64,000 bases of DNA from NCBI GenBank assembly GCA_021521415.1, contig JAIQDT010000061.1:3286001-3350000 (forward strand), in the 5' to 3' direction. Of this stretch, positions 1 to 10,900 are shown in pieces. The translations under genes and the position numbers were made by a program. The notes under the pieces are model-generated. The model worked only from the letters and a program-made list of their open reading frames with translations. It searched no databases and was not told where the DNA came from. Positions within the stretch are counted from its first letter, which is position 1, and each line of letters opens with the position of its first letter. This stretch comes from Bidens hawaiensis. Taxonomy: Eukaryota > Streptophyta > Magnoliopsida > Asterales > Asteraceae.

Positions 1-1650
1 ACCCCGTCTCCGAGTGAAGGAAGTTCACGAGTCGTTTCGGGTGAAAGATAAACCGGGCTTCCAAACGCACCCGAATCGGTTCTTGGAGAGTTTTGAAACG
101 CTCCGCTCGTTTAATCCCCATTTTTCCATTAACGTTTCAGTTTCTAAATTCTCAAGCATTTTAGCTTTCCTTCTACTAATCAATGAGGGACCCGCCTGGT
201 GATCGCGTTCAGTTTCAGCCTTTTCAAATAAAAACGATGAATCAAAAATGTTAGAACAGTCATTTCGATCTTCATTAACATCAAGATCAAAAACAAAATT
301 TCCTGAAGCTAAATTTTCCTTCTCAAACTGTTTCAAAAGCTGCTCCCTTGGAGATTCGGGCTCGAGCTCGGGTTCACTATCAAAACCAACCAAATTCATG
401 AAATCATGGATAACAGTGTTTGTTAAGTCATCTAAGCTACGTGATTTTATCATATTACCCCCTTCATAATAGTCGTTTTCAAGAAACTGATTTTCCTGAA
501 AATTTAAATCCAATTCCGGGTTTTCGGATATCGAGAGATTTTGCAAAAACAATTCAAATTCTTCATTGGATTCTTCGGGGTAGAAAGTATCTTTCTCTTT
601 TCGACTAGTATCATCAAAAATGACTTCGGTTTCAGTATCATCACAAACCTCATCATCAAAAAGATCAGCCACATTAATGGTCTCAACACAAGAATCTTCA
701 ACTGATTTAGCAAATTCAATACCTTTATCAATTACTGTAAACTCATCATCATAAACCTCATTAGATATTGACTTTGACTCTTTTGAATAACTTGTTTTAG
801 CATCATCAAGTAAGTCATAAAGAAGACCAATTGATGGCCCTTTCATATCAAAAGATCCATTCGGCACGTGGGTCCCACGCCTCGAGTTACTCGGAATGCT
901 GACAACCCTTTGAAACATACCACTTTTCCCTTTTCCAAGATTACGTTTAATTAAATTATCCGCCATTAAAGAAAACCCGAAACTAACATTTATTGTAGCA
1001 CCTTTTGCCTTACCCGTAAGCTTAAAACTCGTTATCCATTTTCCATGACGGTTTTTCTCGTCCTCCAATTCGGTTAAAGTGATTGGAAGCAATCTAGTGA
1101 GATCAATCCAATGTTTTCCAATATCTAAACTAGGAGCTCCAACTATAGAGGCGTAGAGTAACGAGAGCTTTGGTGTATACTTTGCCACATCATCATTAGC
1201 ATCATGTTTACTAATGTATACTGAACAATGGTGGATTAGTGTCTCGTCAAATAAAGCAATACCCTCTTTAACACGTATAGATTGGCTTTTTAAAACCTCG
1301 TCTTTTCTTTTCCAATAAACACATAAGTTAAGGTCATTGAAGTTTGGCGGTAACCCTTCTATGGAATGAATATGTAGAAAGAAAGAACAACTTAACCGAT
1401 GATTTCTAATATGAGTAAGTGCTTTCAATGGTTTCCATTTCCAAATAGAAGACTTTTTTTTGTTCAGTAATAAATCGTCTTTCATGTACTTATGTGGCAT
1501 TGAAGTCGTTGGTGGGCCCTCACGCAAGTATAGGGCTTTGCTAATTTCTTCAATGTCGTGTAGTAACCTTGAACTTCCAGAATCATCAATGTTTGTTCTT
1601 CTTGAAGATCCCTCATTGCGCATCATCATCTTCACATAATTCAACTTCAT
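1..1650 (-). CDS. PLASTID MOVEMENT IMPAIRED1-RELATED (PMIR/PMI1-like) NT-C2 protein, 5' part, frameshifted and cut by window edge
   Basis: This looks like the N-terminal half of a PMI1-related protein, a plant family linked to chloroplast and nuclear positioning through actin. The first ATGs are at 1650 and at 1629-1621 (three in a row). The latter are favoured because the family's conserved LLHDIEEISKALYL segment follows within about 20 residues. An N-terminal C2-type domain (roughly residues 70-240) contains SCSFFLHIHSIEGLP and ends near INVSFGFSLM. An acidic middle follows, and then a conserved EKWGLNE block near 110-130. The open frame stops at 25-27. However, the frame shifted by one base from about 102 down to base 1 reads on with family-like residues (ELPSLGDG at the edge). 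An extra base near 102, or a sequencing error, is therefore the likeliest reason for the early stop. Family members usually exceed 700 residues, so the C-terminus lies outside the window. Family assignment is firm; the gene's functional state is not. Confidence 0.85.
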
Positions 1651-2640
1651 TAGCAAAAATACACCAATTTAGATTTCAAATTGGCAAAACCATTAATAAT
1701 TTTGATCTAGATAATCGCATGATTCTTGCAAATTGATTATTTTGATCTTGATAATCACAAAATCATAATCATAGTTAACTTTTCTCAAACAGATTGATAG
1801 CCACAAAATCATAATCTTAGTATCAATTATACTGCAAATCCATTAATTATCTTGATCAACATAATCACATGACTCTTCCAAATTGATTATGTAGGTCTAT
1901 ATAATCACACGATTTTTCCAAATTTGTTACTTTGATGTAGATAATAACAACATCATAATCATAATATCAATTTAGACGATAAATCCATTGCTTATTTTGG
2001 TCAAGATAATCACATTTAAATCTCTTCCATACTAATTATGTAGGTCTATATAATCACACGATTCTTCCAAATTCGCTATTTTGATGTAGATAATCACAAA
2101 ATGATAATCATAATATCAATTTAAACTCAAATTGATTATTCTGATCTAGAATCATAATGATAATAACTTATTATCCCAAACCCTAAAACCAAATGAATTA
2201 TTATTACAACAACTGCACATCTAAACAGTCTTTAAATCCTAAACAAATATACATTTCAATCAGCAAACTCTAATTTAGCTTAGCATGATTCTCTAACATA
2301 ATAAACCATATGAGAAAAATAAATAAACAATCAACCATCAATTATAGCAGCACAAAATACACCTTAGCAACCGAACTAAAGCAGATGAAACCGTCACAAA
2401 CAAATCAAATTGTTGGTCTGAATTGACGTAAACATGAAATTGATGAATATCCGTTACAAATTAACTACAAAATGAACAATTGAGATAAGATTTATCACTG
2501 AATTGAAGCTAAATTGGAGAATTTGGGGGCTTGATGAATAAATGGATACAGTTGGGGTTTGGATGGATGTATTACCTTACCGGCAACAGGCAAAGGCAGC
2601 TCTTTTTGAGGGTTTCTAGTTGGGATATTTATTTTGTCTT
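1651..2640 (-). other. AT-rich 5' leader region of the PMIR-like gene, possibly holding a leader intron
   Basis: No coding potential is seen. On the minus strand a good plant splice donor (CCG then GTAAGG) lies at 2581/2580. The DNA from there to the start codon is strongly AT-rich, which suits a 5' leader intron of up to about 950 bp. The acceptor is uncertain: an AG lies directly before the ATG at 1629 but lacks a clear pyrimidine tract. This is inference from sequence composition and a single splice motif. Confidence 0.35.
1885..2135. repeat. Degenerate tandem repeat, unit about 149 bp
   Basis: The string GTAGGTCTATATAATCACAC occurs at 1891 and again at 2040. In both places it is followed by related text (TTGATGTAGATAAT, then CATAATCATAATATCAATTTA). 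A third, more degenerate copy may begin near 1740. The repeat lies in the presumed leader intron of the PMIR-like gene. Confidence 0.55.
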
Positions 2641-3242
2641 CATGTTCCCTCTTTTCTTTTCTGACTTTAAATTTGTTTGTTTTAAAATCAAATCAAATCA
2701 AGTTTTTCTAACTTTATAATTATTCTGGGCATAAAATGATTAAAGAAACAGAAATCCACTCATTTGGTTTGAATGGCATTATTTATAACTAGTTGGAGTA
2801 GGGAGGAAACGAGAAATCCGTTGGTATGAAAGATTTTTGGTTCGAAAAGCAAAAGTTCTAATATTTTTGGTTGCGATTAAAGTTCTAAAATCTTTGGTGA
2901 CTCACCTGCGGGAAAATGTAATGGAAGGTGAGAACTGTTGAATAGGTCACCGGCGGTGAAACCTCATAAATATAGGGTGAGCCAGCTTTTTACGGCGTGT
3001 ACATAGGAACTAATATCAAAATAATAAACGAAATGAACTATAATTGGTTCGACTTTATGTCGTCCCGAAGATGGTCATGATACTTGTTAGCACACAAAGT
3101 TGGAGCGGGTTATGCATTTCAATCTATCAAATTAGGGGACCAAGATCTCACGACTCATGAATTGACCCATCAAGATATTTGTTTTTATAATTTGGAGAAG
3201 GTATATACTATAAAGTTAATAATTTGTTATATTTTGAAAATG

Positions 3243-3287
<45 letters not shown>

Positions 3288-3834
3288 GGAGAAGAAATAA
3301 ACATTTGGTGTGTAAAGGTAATTTTGTAAACAATTACCAAAAGCAATTTCCGAACAATACAATATTAATTTTTCCATCTGAATCATTCTTCTGATTAATA
3401 AACATCGAATTCTATAATTCAAATATCATAATATATAGTAGTCATCCAAAACAAAGGCACTAATAGTATAAAGCTAAGAATATGAGCTGAAGTTATTTCT
3501 TGAGCGACACCCCAATATGTTTTTTTGCCAATGTATAAAAGAGTCGGTTTTGGTTTTAAGACGGGTAAAATTTTAATCCATTTCTGCATATAACACTTGT
3601 GGCAAATTCTTGAAGCAAGAACCTTCTTCGAGATTTTGAAAGAAAAAAAAGGATTACAAAACAATCTAAAACATCGATAACCTCATAATTGCAAAGCTTT
3701 CCTCAAACACAAAAAAATAAAAATAGAACTGAATTCTAACATAATATAGCATATCTGCGTATAGAAAAGTAAATTTTGAAATATGGTTACACCAACTTCA
3801 ATATATGCATAAACTTTTTAAATCATTTTCATAC
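2641..3834. other. Intergenic DNA, no gene seen, with a (TA)n tract
   Basis: Both strands lack convincing coding sequence; short ORFs here read through low-complexity DNA. A TA dinucleotide microsatellite runs from about 3245 to 3280. Confidence 0.6.
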
Positions 3835-3925
3835 CAAGCTCGAGCTAAAAAAAAGATTCACAAGTCGAGCTCGAGCTCTTGAAATAACTCTAAACGAGCG
3901 AAACTCGAGCCTAGTTAAGCTTAGG
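3835..3925. repeat. hAT-type subterminal repeat fragment
   Basis: Clustered GAGCTCGAGC and CTCGAG motifs (AAGCTCGAGC, AGTCGAGCTCGAGCTC, AACTCGAGCC) resemble the subterminal repeats of the better-preserved fragment at 5361-5500. No termini or TSD are seen, so this is a relic only. Confidence 0.4.
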
Positions 3926-4084
3926 CCCTCTGTCCTTATGATGATGTAAAAACATAACCATATTTTCTAAATCTAGTCATAAGTTTTCACAAATTTAAGA
4001 TCTCTTAAATAAATTAACCTCATGAATACACCAAGCCTTAATTTGCTTCCAACTTTAATTATCTCCGGTTTTCATGGAATTCAT

Positions 4085-4616
4085 TAAGGGTGTGTAGGTC
4101 GGTTTGGGGTGGATTTGAGCCATACCCATAACCATAACCGATATGTCGGTTAATGGATAATCATAACCATAACCAACCCGTTATGACGGTTTCAGTTAAT
4201 CGGTTTTGAAGGTTATAGTGAGTCAGTTATGGGTCAGTTAACCATAACCAAAACAATTTAACTGGGCCTGAAAGTTTGGTACCACGTATTACAAAAAATC
4301 GACATGATATAATACAATAAAGTATATAATCCATAATATTAATACCAAATTTTCACAAAAAAAATAACACAATATAATCCAACAATGAAATTCGACTTAA
4401 TTTTATACAAACGTAGAACCAAAAACATCAAAATGATGTAATCCAAAAATATGTTGGTGGAAGTTAATCCCAAACATATTGTTGGTTAAATAAATGGGTT
4501 GGTTCGGTTATGGTGATTTTGGAATTATCTTTAACCAAAACCGACCCGTATTTGGTGGTTTTCAAAAATTTATTAAACTGACTCATCGTTTATGACGGTT
4601 AAGTTGCTCGCCCCTA
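4085..4616. mobile_element. Small non-autonomous hAT-like DNA transposon (about 532 bp)
   Basis: The left end reads TAAGGGTGTG and the right end, in reverse complement, reads TAGGGGCGAG, the short G-rich termini typical of plant hAT elements. The flanking 8-mers GAATTCAT (4077-4084) and AAATCCAT (4617-4624) match at six of eight positions, consistent with an aged 8-bp TSD. The interior is built from many degenerate GGTTATGG / ATAACC motifs on both strands, as in subterminal repeat arrays. There is no transposase ORF. Confidence 0.5.
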
Positions 4617-4624
4617 AAATCCAT

Positions 4625-5360
4625 TGTGGCCCAGCCAGTGTGCACCAAGTATCTGATCAAATTAAAGCGTATATCGCATGGTTAATACCAATCGTCTAGT
4701 ACCCAACAAATCAACTAATTTTTTAGATCTTTAAAATTCAACAAACAATCCCATTACAGAAAAGCAACATGACCATCTGATCTGAAGTAAACTAATGAAC
4801 TTGCCTAATCACTTTATATTCCTGTAGAGATTTACAAAGTAGCTGTTTACAATGAATCTTACAATTAAAGGCAATCGAGCATAAGAAAAGGTTGTTTACT
4901 TCCAAGTGAACGGACCCTGGTAAAACTTAATGAATTACAAACAAGTATATTATTAATTTTAAAAATCAAAAAAACTTCAAACCAAAGGAAAAAAGATATA
5001 TACTTTGAAACTATGAAAAACAAATCAAACAGTTCATGTAAGATAAAAAACTAATGTAGCTTTGATTATACATGTACTTTTCATAATCATCATCGTACTC
5101 AGTAAATCTCACTAAACATGCACTTTTGAATTAATATAAATTAAATCCTATATCTAGACTAACAAACAACAAAATAACAAAACTGTTGGCTCAACTTGTT
5201 TGATTACCCAATTAGAGAAACCATGCGTTAACTTTCAATATGTTAACATTTTTGAGTAGTTTACACGAATGAACTACAATTTCATAATCTCGACGACAAT
5301 ATACTATTGATTTATCTTTACTTACTTAATAGCTTAGTACAGGCCTGTGCTAAACGTACA
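4625..5360. other. Intergenic DNA, nothing recognised
   Basis: AT-rich DNA without an ORF, RNA gene or clear repeat that I could recognise on either strand. Confidence 0.5.
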
Positions 5361-5500
5361 TAGGGGTGCAAACAAACCGAGTTCGAGCTCAAATCGATTA
5401 AAAAAAACTCAAAACGAGCCAAGCTTTTTCGAGCTTGAGCCGAGCCAAACTCGAGGCTTGTATGGGAAGCTCGTAAGCTTGTTGAGCCTATGTAATAAAA
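5361..5500. mobile_element. One end of a hAT-like non-autonomous element
   Basis: The stretch starts with TAGGGGTGCAAAC, a very common hAT terminal sequence in plants. CGAGC-rich subterminal motifs follow (GAGTTCGAGCTC, TTCGAGCTTGAGCCGAGCC, AAGCTCGTAAGCTTG). The opposite terminus was not found before the Copia sequence at 5549, so the element is probably truncated. Confidence 0.5.
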
Positions 5501-5539
5501 AAAATTAGAATTGTAAATTTAAAAAACTAAAATACATAT

Positions 5540-5774
5540 GCTAATTTTTTATAAGAAATATATTTGAATTGTGAAAGCATATGTTATTGTATTCATGAGA
5601 TACATGCTTATATACAATGTTGACATTGATCTAAATAATGCAATGGCTAAACTATAGGAATACAAATAATTACAAGATATTTGAAAGGCTAAACTTATGG
5701 AGAGAATATTTCTAATTATTTGATTTAGCTTGATTTCTCCATCTTGATTATTTGATTTATTACATTCCTTGATA
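5540..5774 (-). repeat. 3' LTR remnant of Copia A
   Basis: The minus-strand Copia RNase H frame runs into a GCGGGAGCA purine tract (about 5775-5784). It is followed by TATCAAGGAATGTAATAAATCAAATA. Nearly the same sequence, minus a few bases, lies next to the primer-binding site at the far 5' end of this element (22595-22620), so this is taken as LTR. The outer boundary was not determined. Confidence 0.45.
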
Positions 5775-6333
5775 TGCTCCCGCAAGATGGACAGTCTTGT
5801 TGTTAGTCTAATCTTGGATATAAGACAATGAAATCTTGATCGAGATAGCGGTTTGGTTAGAGCATCGGCTAGCTCGTCTCTAGTAATGTGTGTGACCCGT
5901 ATGGAGCGATCTTGAACTTGTTTGTGTACAAAGTGGAAATCGAGAGCAAGATGTTTCATACGCGAGTGAAACAACGGGTTGGCTGAATATTGTGTTGCAC
6001 TCATGTTGTCAAAAAATATAGTTGGTGTTGAAACTAATGTGTAGCCAAGTTCCTTTAGAAGAGATTTAATCCAAATGACTTCCGTGGTTACTGACGCGAT
6101 GGCACGAAATTCAGCTTCCGTTGAGGAACGAGCTAAAGTGGGTTGCCTTTTTGAACTCCAAGCAATGGGGTTCGATCCAAGATATACGAGATACCCAGTG
6201 GTGCTTCGATAATTATCTTTGTCGCCCGCCTAATTAGCATCGGTGAAACCATGAAGAAGTAACGGTGAGCCATTTCTTATTAGAAGAACTTTGTGAACTG
6301 AACCATGAAGGTACCGAAGCAATAGTTTGAGGG
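5775..6333 (-). pseudogene. Copia A: RNase H end of pol, separated from the rest by the nested Gypsy element
   Basis: The minus strand encodes the last part of a Ty1/Copia polyprotein. HALKLLLRYLHGSVHKVLL leads into GSPLLLHGFTDAN, and after a stop the ORF at 5549-6004 contains [20 protein letters not shown], the region around the final RNase H motifs, then [16 protein letters not shown]. The rest of pol (reverse transcriptase and upstream) resumes at 18848 on the other side of the Gypsy insertion. The first residues at 6333 are the direct continuation of the text broken at 18848. There is at least one in-frame stop, so this is a dead element. Confidence 0.85.
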
Positions 6334-6338
6334 CATGA
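6334..6338. repeat. Target-site duplication CATGA (left) of the Tat element
   Basis: CATGA lies directly before the TG of the left LTR and again directly after the CA of the right LTR at 18843-18847. Confidence 0.9.
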
Positions 6339-7354
6339 TGAAGAAACGTGGATCGGCTCACTGGTAGACGATCAACTTTCCTCGGGTATGAGTATGCTAT
6401 TTCACCGTTGGTTCTCCGGAGTATGAGTTCTTCCACCTACAAAACGAGCAGCACCGTGAACTTACCCCTCAGAAAGGGACAGAGGGGTCCTCTTTGGGGT
6501 AACCCTCCGGTGTGAGAATAAGAGATTGTAGGAGAAGATAATAATAATCTGAGAGTGAGTAAGGAATTGGAATGTATTTTCTTGCTTACCTCCCCTTGTG
6601 GAGGTGGTGTGGTATTTATAGTGTTAGGGTTTCCAATGATTGGGCTCAGATCCTATTAGGGCCTTTTTGGCCTCTTCCTATTGCTTTGCGCCACGTGTCC
6701 TTAGGACACCTGGTGCTTTTTCATTGATTATTCTCTGACCCAGGCATTTTACCTGACCCATGTGCAATCACGTGGTAGCACATGGGTTTTGCTGAGTTGT
6801 CCACCTTTCATTGGCAGCTGTCAACATCAGCATATTCTTATTCCTTAAAGGATACCTTCTGGAAGGTTGTCTGACGAGCACAATCAAGGTTGTCCTTATC
6901 CTGATTTGGATAAGGACGAGGTTGATTATGTGCACGTGTGATATGCGCATATCCTGAGGATGCGCGAAGTCTTCTCTTTATTCTCACGCGCAGATGTTTC
7001 ATGCGCAGATGTGATATGCGCAAGCATATGTAATATGCGCCACGCGCAGATGTGATATGCGTGAGCATATATGATGCGTGAGCATGCGAGATGCGCCACG
7101 CGCAGATGCGCCACGCGCAGATGTGATATGCGTGAGCATATATGGTGCGCGAGCATGTGATACGCGTGAGCATATGTGATGCGTGAGCATATATGATATG
7201 CGTGAGCATATGTGATTCGTGAGCATATGTGATATGCGCCGTGCGCATAGGTTTTGGCTTTGTGCCTTCATGATATCTTGATTTCAAGCCTCTTGTCTAT
7301 ATCTTGTGGGTTGACCCGCCCCGCTCGATGTTAAGGCGGGTACATACCTCTTCA
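6339..7354 (-). repeat. 3' LTR of the Tat element
   Basis: Read on the minus strand it starts TGAAGAGGTATG and ends GTTTCTTCA. It is collinear with 17827-18842 over its whole length without indels that I could see. It carries an internal tandem repeat (6935-7245). Confidence 0.95.
6935..7245. repeat. Minisatellite inside the LTR built on GCGTGAGCATATGTGAT-type units
   Basis: About 15-20 imperfect copies of a 16-20 bp unit alternate between ATATGCGTGAGCATATGTG and CGCCACGCGCAGATG variants. The matching array in the right LTR is at about 18423-18733. Several ORFs of about 60-150 residues across it, rich in His, Arg and Ala, are by-products of this repeat and not genes. Confidence 0.8.
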
Positions 7355-7364
7355 AGCCCCCTCA
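7355..7364 (-). other. Polypurine tract of the Tat element
   Basis: On the minus strand GAGGGGGCT immediately precedes the 3' LTR, as expected for the plus-strand primer site of reverse transcription. Confidence 0.7.
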
Positions 7365-7590
7365 GTCTAATGTGTGTCTTGTCTCGCGCGAGCGAGGTAA
7401 GATAGATATTAGACTTAATAGTTCTCTTTTAATAGGGTTTTGTCTTTTCCTTTTTTATTTCTCATCGTTGCGCGAAATTCTATCCTTGTGGTTGAAATGA
7501 ATCGTCCATGTACGCGGTTGGTTGGTGCTGACATGCGTCAGAGATGGAGACGTGTCAGACTTTTTGTATGCTCGAGGTGCTACAGTTGCC

Positions 7591-7797
7591 TTTCATGTCC
7601 CCTCACACAGTGTCAGGAACACGTGTCGCGCTCCTGTTGGCCTGCACCTGCGAGTGGGGGCGCGTGAACTCTGATCAGTACCTGTTTCGCTCCCTTTCAT
7701 GTCCCCTCACACAGTCAGGAACACGTGTCGCGCTCGCGTTGGCCTGCACCTGCGAGTGGGGGCGCGTGAACTCTGATCAGTACCTGTTTCTCTCTCT
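7591..7797 (+). promoter_or_regulatory. Tandem duplication of a G-box module upstream of the antisense gene
   Basis: A module of about 103 bp beginning TTTCATGTCCCCTCACACAG occurs at 7591 and again at 7695. Each copy contains AACACGTGTCGCG, with the palindromic G-box core CACGTG, and ends near CAGTACCTGTTTC. The second copy ends about 10 bp before a TATA box. This looks like a duplicated upstream activating module; the regulatory role is inferred from position and motif. Confidence 0.6.
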
Positions 7798-7807
7798 CTC
7801 CTGGGCC

Positions 7808-7815
7808 TATAAAAG
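7808..7815 (+). promoter_or_regulatory. TATA box of the antisense gene
   Basis: TATAAAAG follows CTGGGCC and lies 123 bp before the ATG at 7931. It points toward the plus-strand gene, opposite to the retrotransposon's own transcription. Confidence 0.6.
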
Positions 7816-7930
7816 CAAGCCTTTTGAGTTATTATTCTTCATCTTCATTGTTATTTCAGAGCTTTCCTTTCCTTCCATTTTTATTCCGATTTCCGTTCTT
7901 GAAGTAACCTCTGTTTGATTTCACAGTTGT

Positions 7931-10900
7931 ATGTCTGATAACCCAGACACCACAATCTCCCCAAGCAAACGCCGTGTAAAATCATTAGTCATGTCCACTT
8001 TGAAGAAGACCGGCAAGGGAAAACGGGCTGCTGAGGCCTCGTTGGAGGAGGTGGGGAAGGGCAAGACAGTAAAGAGGTGGGATGAGATTCCCTGTAAATT
8101 GAGATAGTCTGATTTTGACAGTCTCATCGCCTCTCAGGGTTTTCTCCCTGAGTATGGCTGTATGCTTCCGGCGGCCGGGCAAACGGCGGCAGATCCGCCC
8201 ACCGGCTATATCTCCTTATATTGCCATTTTTTCACTCACTGCAACCTTCGTCTCCCGATGACAAGGTTTATGGGTGCGCTGCTTCAATTTCATGGGATTC
8301 ACATATCCCAAGTCCATCCTTTTGGACTTGTGCGCATGACTCATTTTGAGTTCATGTGCAAAGCTTAGCGCGAGGAGCCAACCCCTCGGCGCTTTCAATT
8401 TTTTTATAAGCCAAAAATTCAAGATTCTTGGTTCTCATTCGTTCCTCGCAGTCAGAAGGTCAAGTGCTGCACTGTTTCCTTCAAGAGCCTTCATGACTGG
8501 TCTGAGAAATTTTTCTATATTAAGGCTGGTGTGATTCCCATCCGCATGACCATGCGCGCGATCACTTCTGCGCCCGCGGATGTGAATGTTCTTAAGAACC
8601 CAACTGGCGCATGGGTTAATAAGTTGACTGCTGAACCATCCCCCGCCAAGAATATTTGCGAGGAAGCGCTGGTGGGGGTTGGCATGAGCAGGAGGTGGGC
8701 CGACAGCGCGACTGAGCCTGTTATCCAAGTTGATGGATTATGTGAGTTATTAGCTCATTGCATTATTTCTGCGTGAATATAATTCGTTTTGCTGATATCA
8801 TTTGTCTTGTTTTATGCAGTAAGGAGTACGTCCACGCCGCCTATGATGAGCATATGGAGGGTGGCTCTGTCGCGCTGGGCACTGGGGAAGTTGGCTTCCC
8901 CGATCGCTTCGCTGATATGTTCATCCCTATTGATTTGGGATTTTGCTTTGACAGCGATGCGCCTGGTAGGCCTTTGTACTTATGCTTATGCCTTTAGAAT
9001 ACCAAATTTGGTTAACATTTCTGTTGCACGTATTGTAGATGCGCTCGAGAACTATGCGCTGGAGCTCGCGGAAGAAGAGGTGGAGGAGGAAGCTGAGGTG
9101 CCACAACTCAAGCGTAAAGCTAAAGGGAAAACTGGCGCAGGGGCCAGTAAAAAACAGAAGAAAAATGATGCCCCTGTTGCTCAGGATCCTCCTACTCAGT
9201 CGAAGGGACTTAAGAAAACCAAGGGGTTTACCTCCAAGGTTTCCTTGTCTTCTTTGCCTCAAGGTGTGGGCAGTCCTCCTGTCCACACGAGGTATGGTGC
9301 CGCCACCTCCTCTCTTCGCGCGGCGGAAAAGGGAAGCGGCGCTGCGCCTGCTGTTTCCTCTTCAACAGGTATACTTTGTTTATACTTTATGGTTTTATGA
9401 GCGTGATTCCGATAGAGTTATTAATGAATCTTTGCTCACTCAAATGTTTGTAGAGCCGGCGACCTTGGTGGATCAACCTCAGGCGCAAAAAGGTACCGAG
9501 GCTGCGCCGAAGGTTGCTTTGAAGTCCCCTGTTTTGCCCTCAAAAAGGGGGAAAATGGACTTCATGGCGATGTTTAACTCGCGAACGGCGGTGCGCCAAG
9601 GTATATATTGCGCTTTTATTTTCTGACTTTTTTCTTTTTAGATCAAGTCTTGAATCATTTCTCTTTGTTGGTTTTTTCATAGGCATTATCGCTGGCACAC
9701 AAGCTGCTGGCGGCACTGCTGGCGCCGGCGCCAGTGCCGTTGGTTCTGCTCCTGCTCCTGCAAGCACTGAATCTCCCCTCATTGGGATTACTAAGGAGCA
9801 GGAGGCTATTTTACGCGCTGATCTCGCGGAGTCGAGACCTCCCTCACCTCCTCCTGCGCGCAGCCCTCGCGAGACTGGTTTTGATTTTTCCAGGTCACAG
9901 GAGAAAAGGCCTGTTACAGAGGAAGATAAGGAGGCCCATTTTGAAGACTCCGATGGCGGCCGCGCAAGCCCTGTAGCGCCACGAGATTTCGTGGCGCAGT
10001 CTTCTCATGGGGCTGGCGCTGACTTTTCTGCTTGCTCCCCGCAGGTATAAGTTCGTTTTGCTCCGCTGCGCGGACTTCCATATTAGTGTTTAGATGACTA
10101 GAACGTTGCTTTGTGTTTGCAGGAAGCCGATCACATATACCGCCCGAGATGGAATATTACTGAGGATAGCTCATTTCAGTCCATGGGGGTGTGTGAAGAC
10201 TTCTGGGCTCACTCCGTGCCTCCAGCTGAAAGGAGGTTTCAGGAGGAGCGCGCTCGCGTGGACTTGCTCAACGACCATCTTTTCGCTGGGTCAGCGTTCT
10301 TTGCTGCCTCCCAAGAGCTTCGCTATGATTATGTAAAGGTGCGTGATGCTCTTGCGGAGGCCAAGCAAGAGGCTAAGGTATCTGCTTGGAATCTTTCTGA
10401 CGCTCGAGAGAGAGCTGAGAAACTCCAAGCAGAACTCAGCGAGAACCAAGCAAGTGCCAACGCTGCCTTCGTGAAGCGCGGGCATGAGCTGCGGGCTGCG
10501 CGGGAGAAGCTGCAGGCAGCAGAGGTGGACGCGGCCAAGAATGCGCGGCGAGTGCGCGACTTGGAGCTGGATGCAGAGGCGCGTGACCAAGCGCTTGTGC
10601 AGTCTATCACTGACAAATCTTCATTAGAGAGTGAGGTTGCGCGCCTGAAGAAGGAGCTTGAGGCCGCCCGGGCAGAGAAGGATGAAGCCCTTGCGACGGC
10701 AGCGTCTAGCCAAGAAACGCTCGATGCTGCGCGAGCGGAAAGGAAAGAGGCCTTGGCGGCAGCTGCGTCCGACAGAGAGGAGCTGAAACAGACCAAGGAA
10801 ACTGTTGAGTTGTTAAACTCTCAGATTCCTGCTCTTGAGACGTCTGTTTCTTCCCTTGCGCAGGATCGCCAATGGCTAGTCTCACAGGGTATGACTCGTT

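Noticed and set aside
2531..2719. Small plus-strand ORF beginning MMNKWIQLGFGW
   Set aside because: No start context, no family, overlaps the presumed leader exon of the minus-strand gene.
6838..7287. Three overlapping minus-strand ORFs rich in His, Ala, Arg and Ile in the left LTR, and the same at 18326-18775
   Set aside because: They are read-through of the GCGTGAGCATATG minisatellite in all frames; not genes.
10291..10796. Minus-strand ORFs rich in Ser and Ala opposite the coiled-coil exon
   Set aside because: Shadow of the Ala/Glu-rich codons of the plus-strand exon; no domain.
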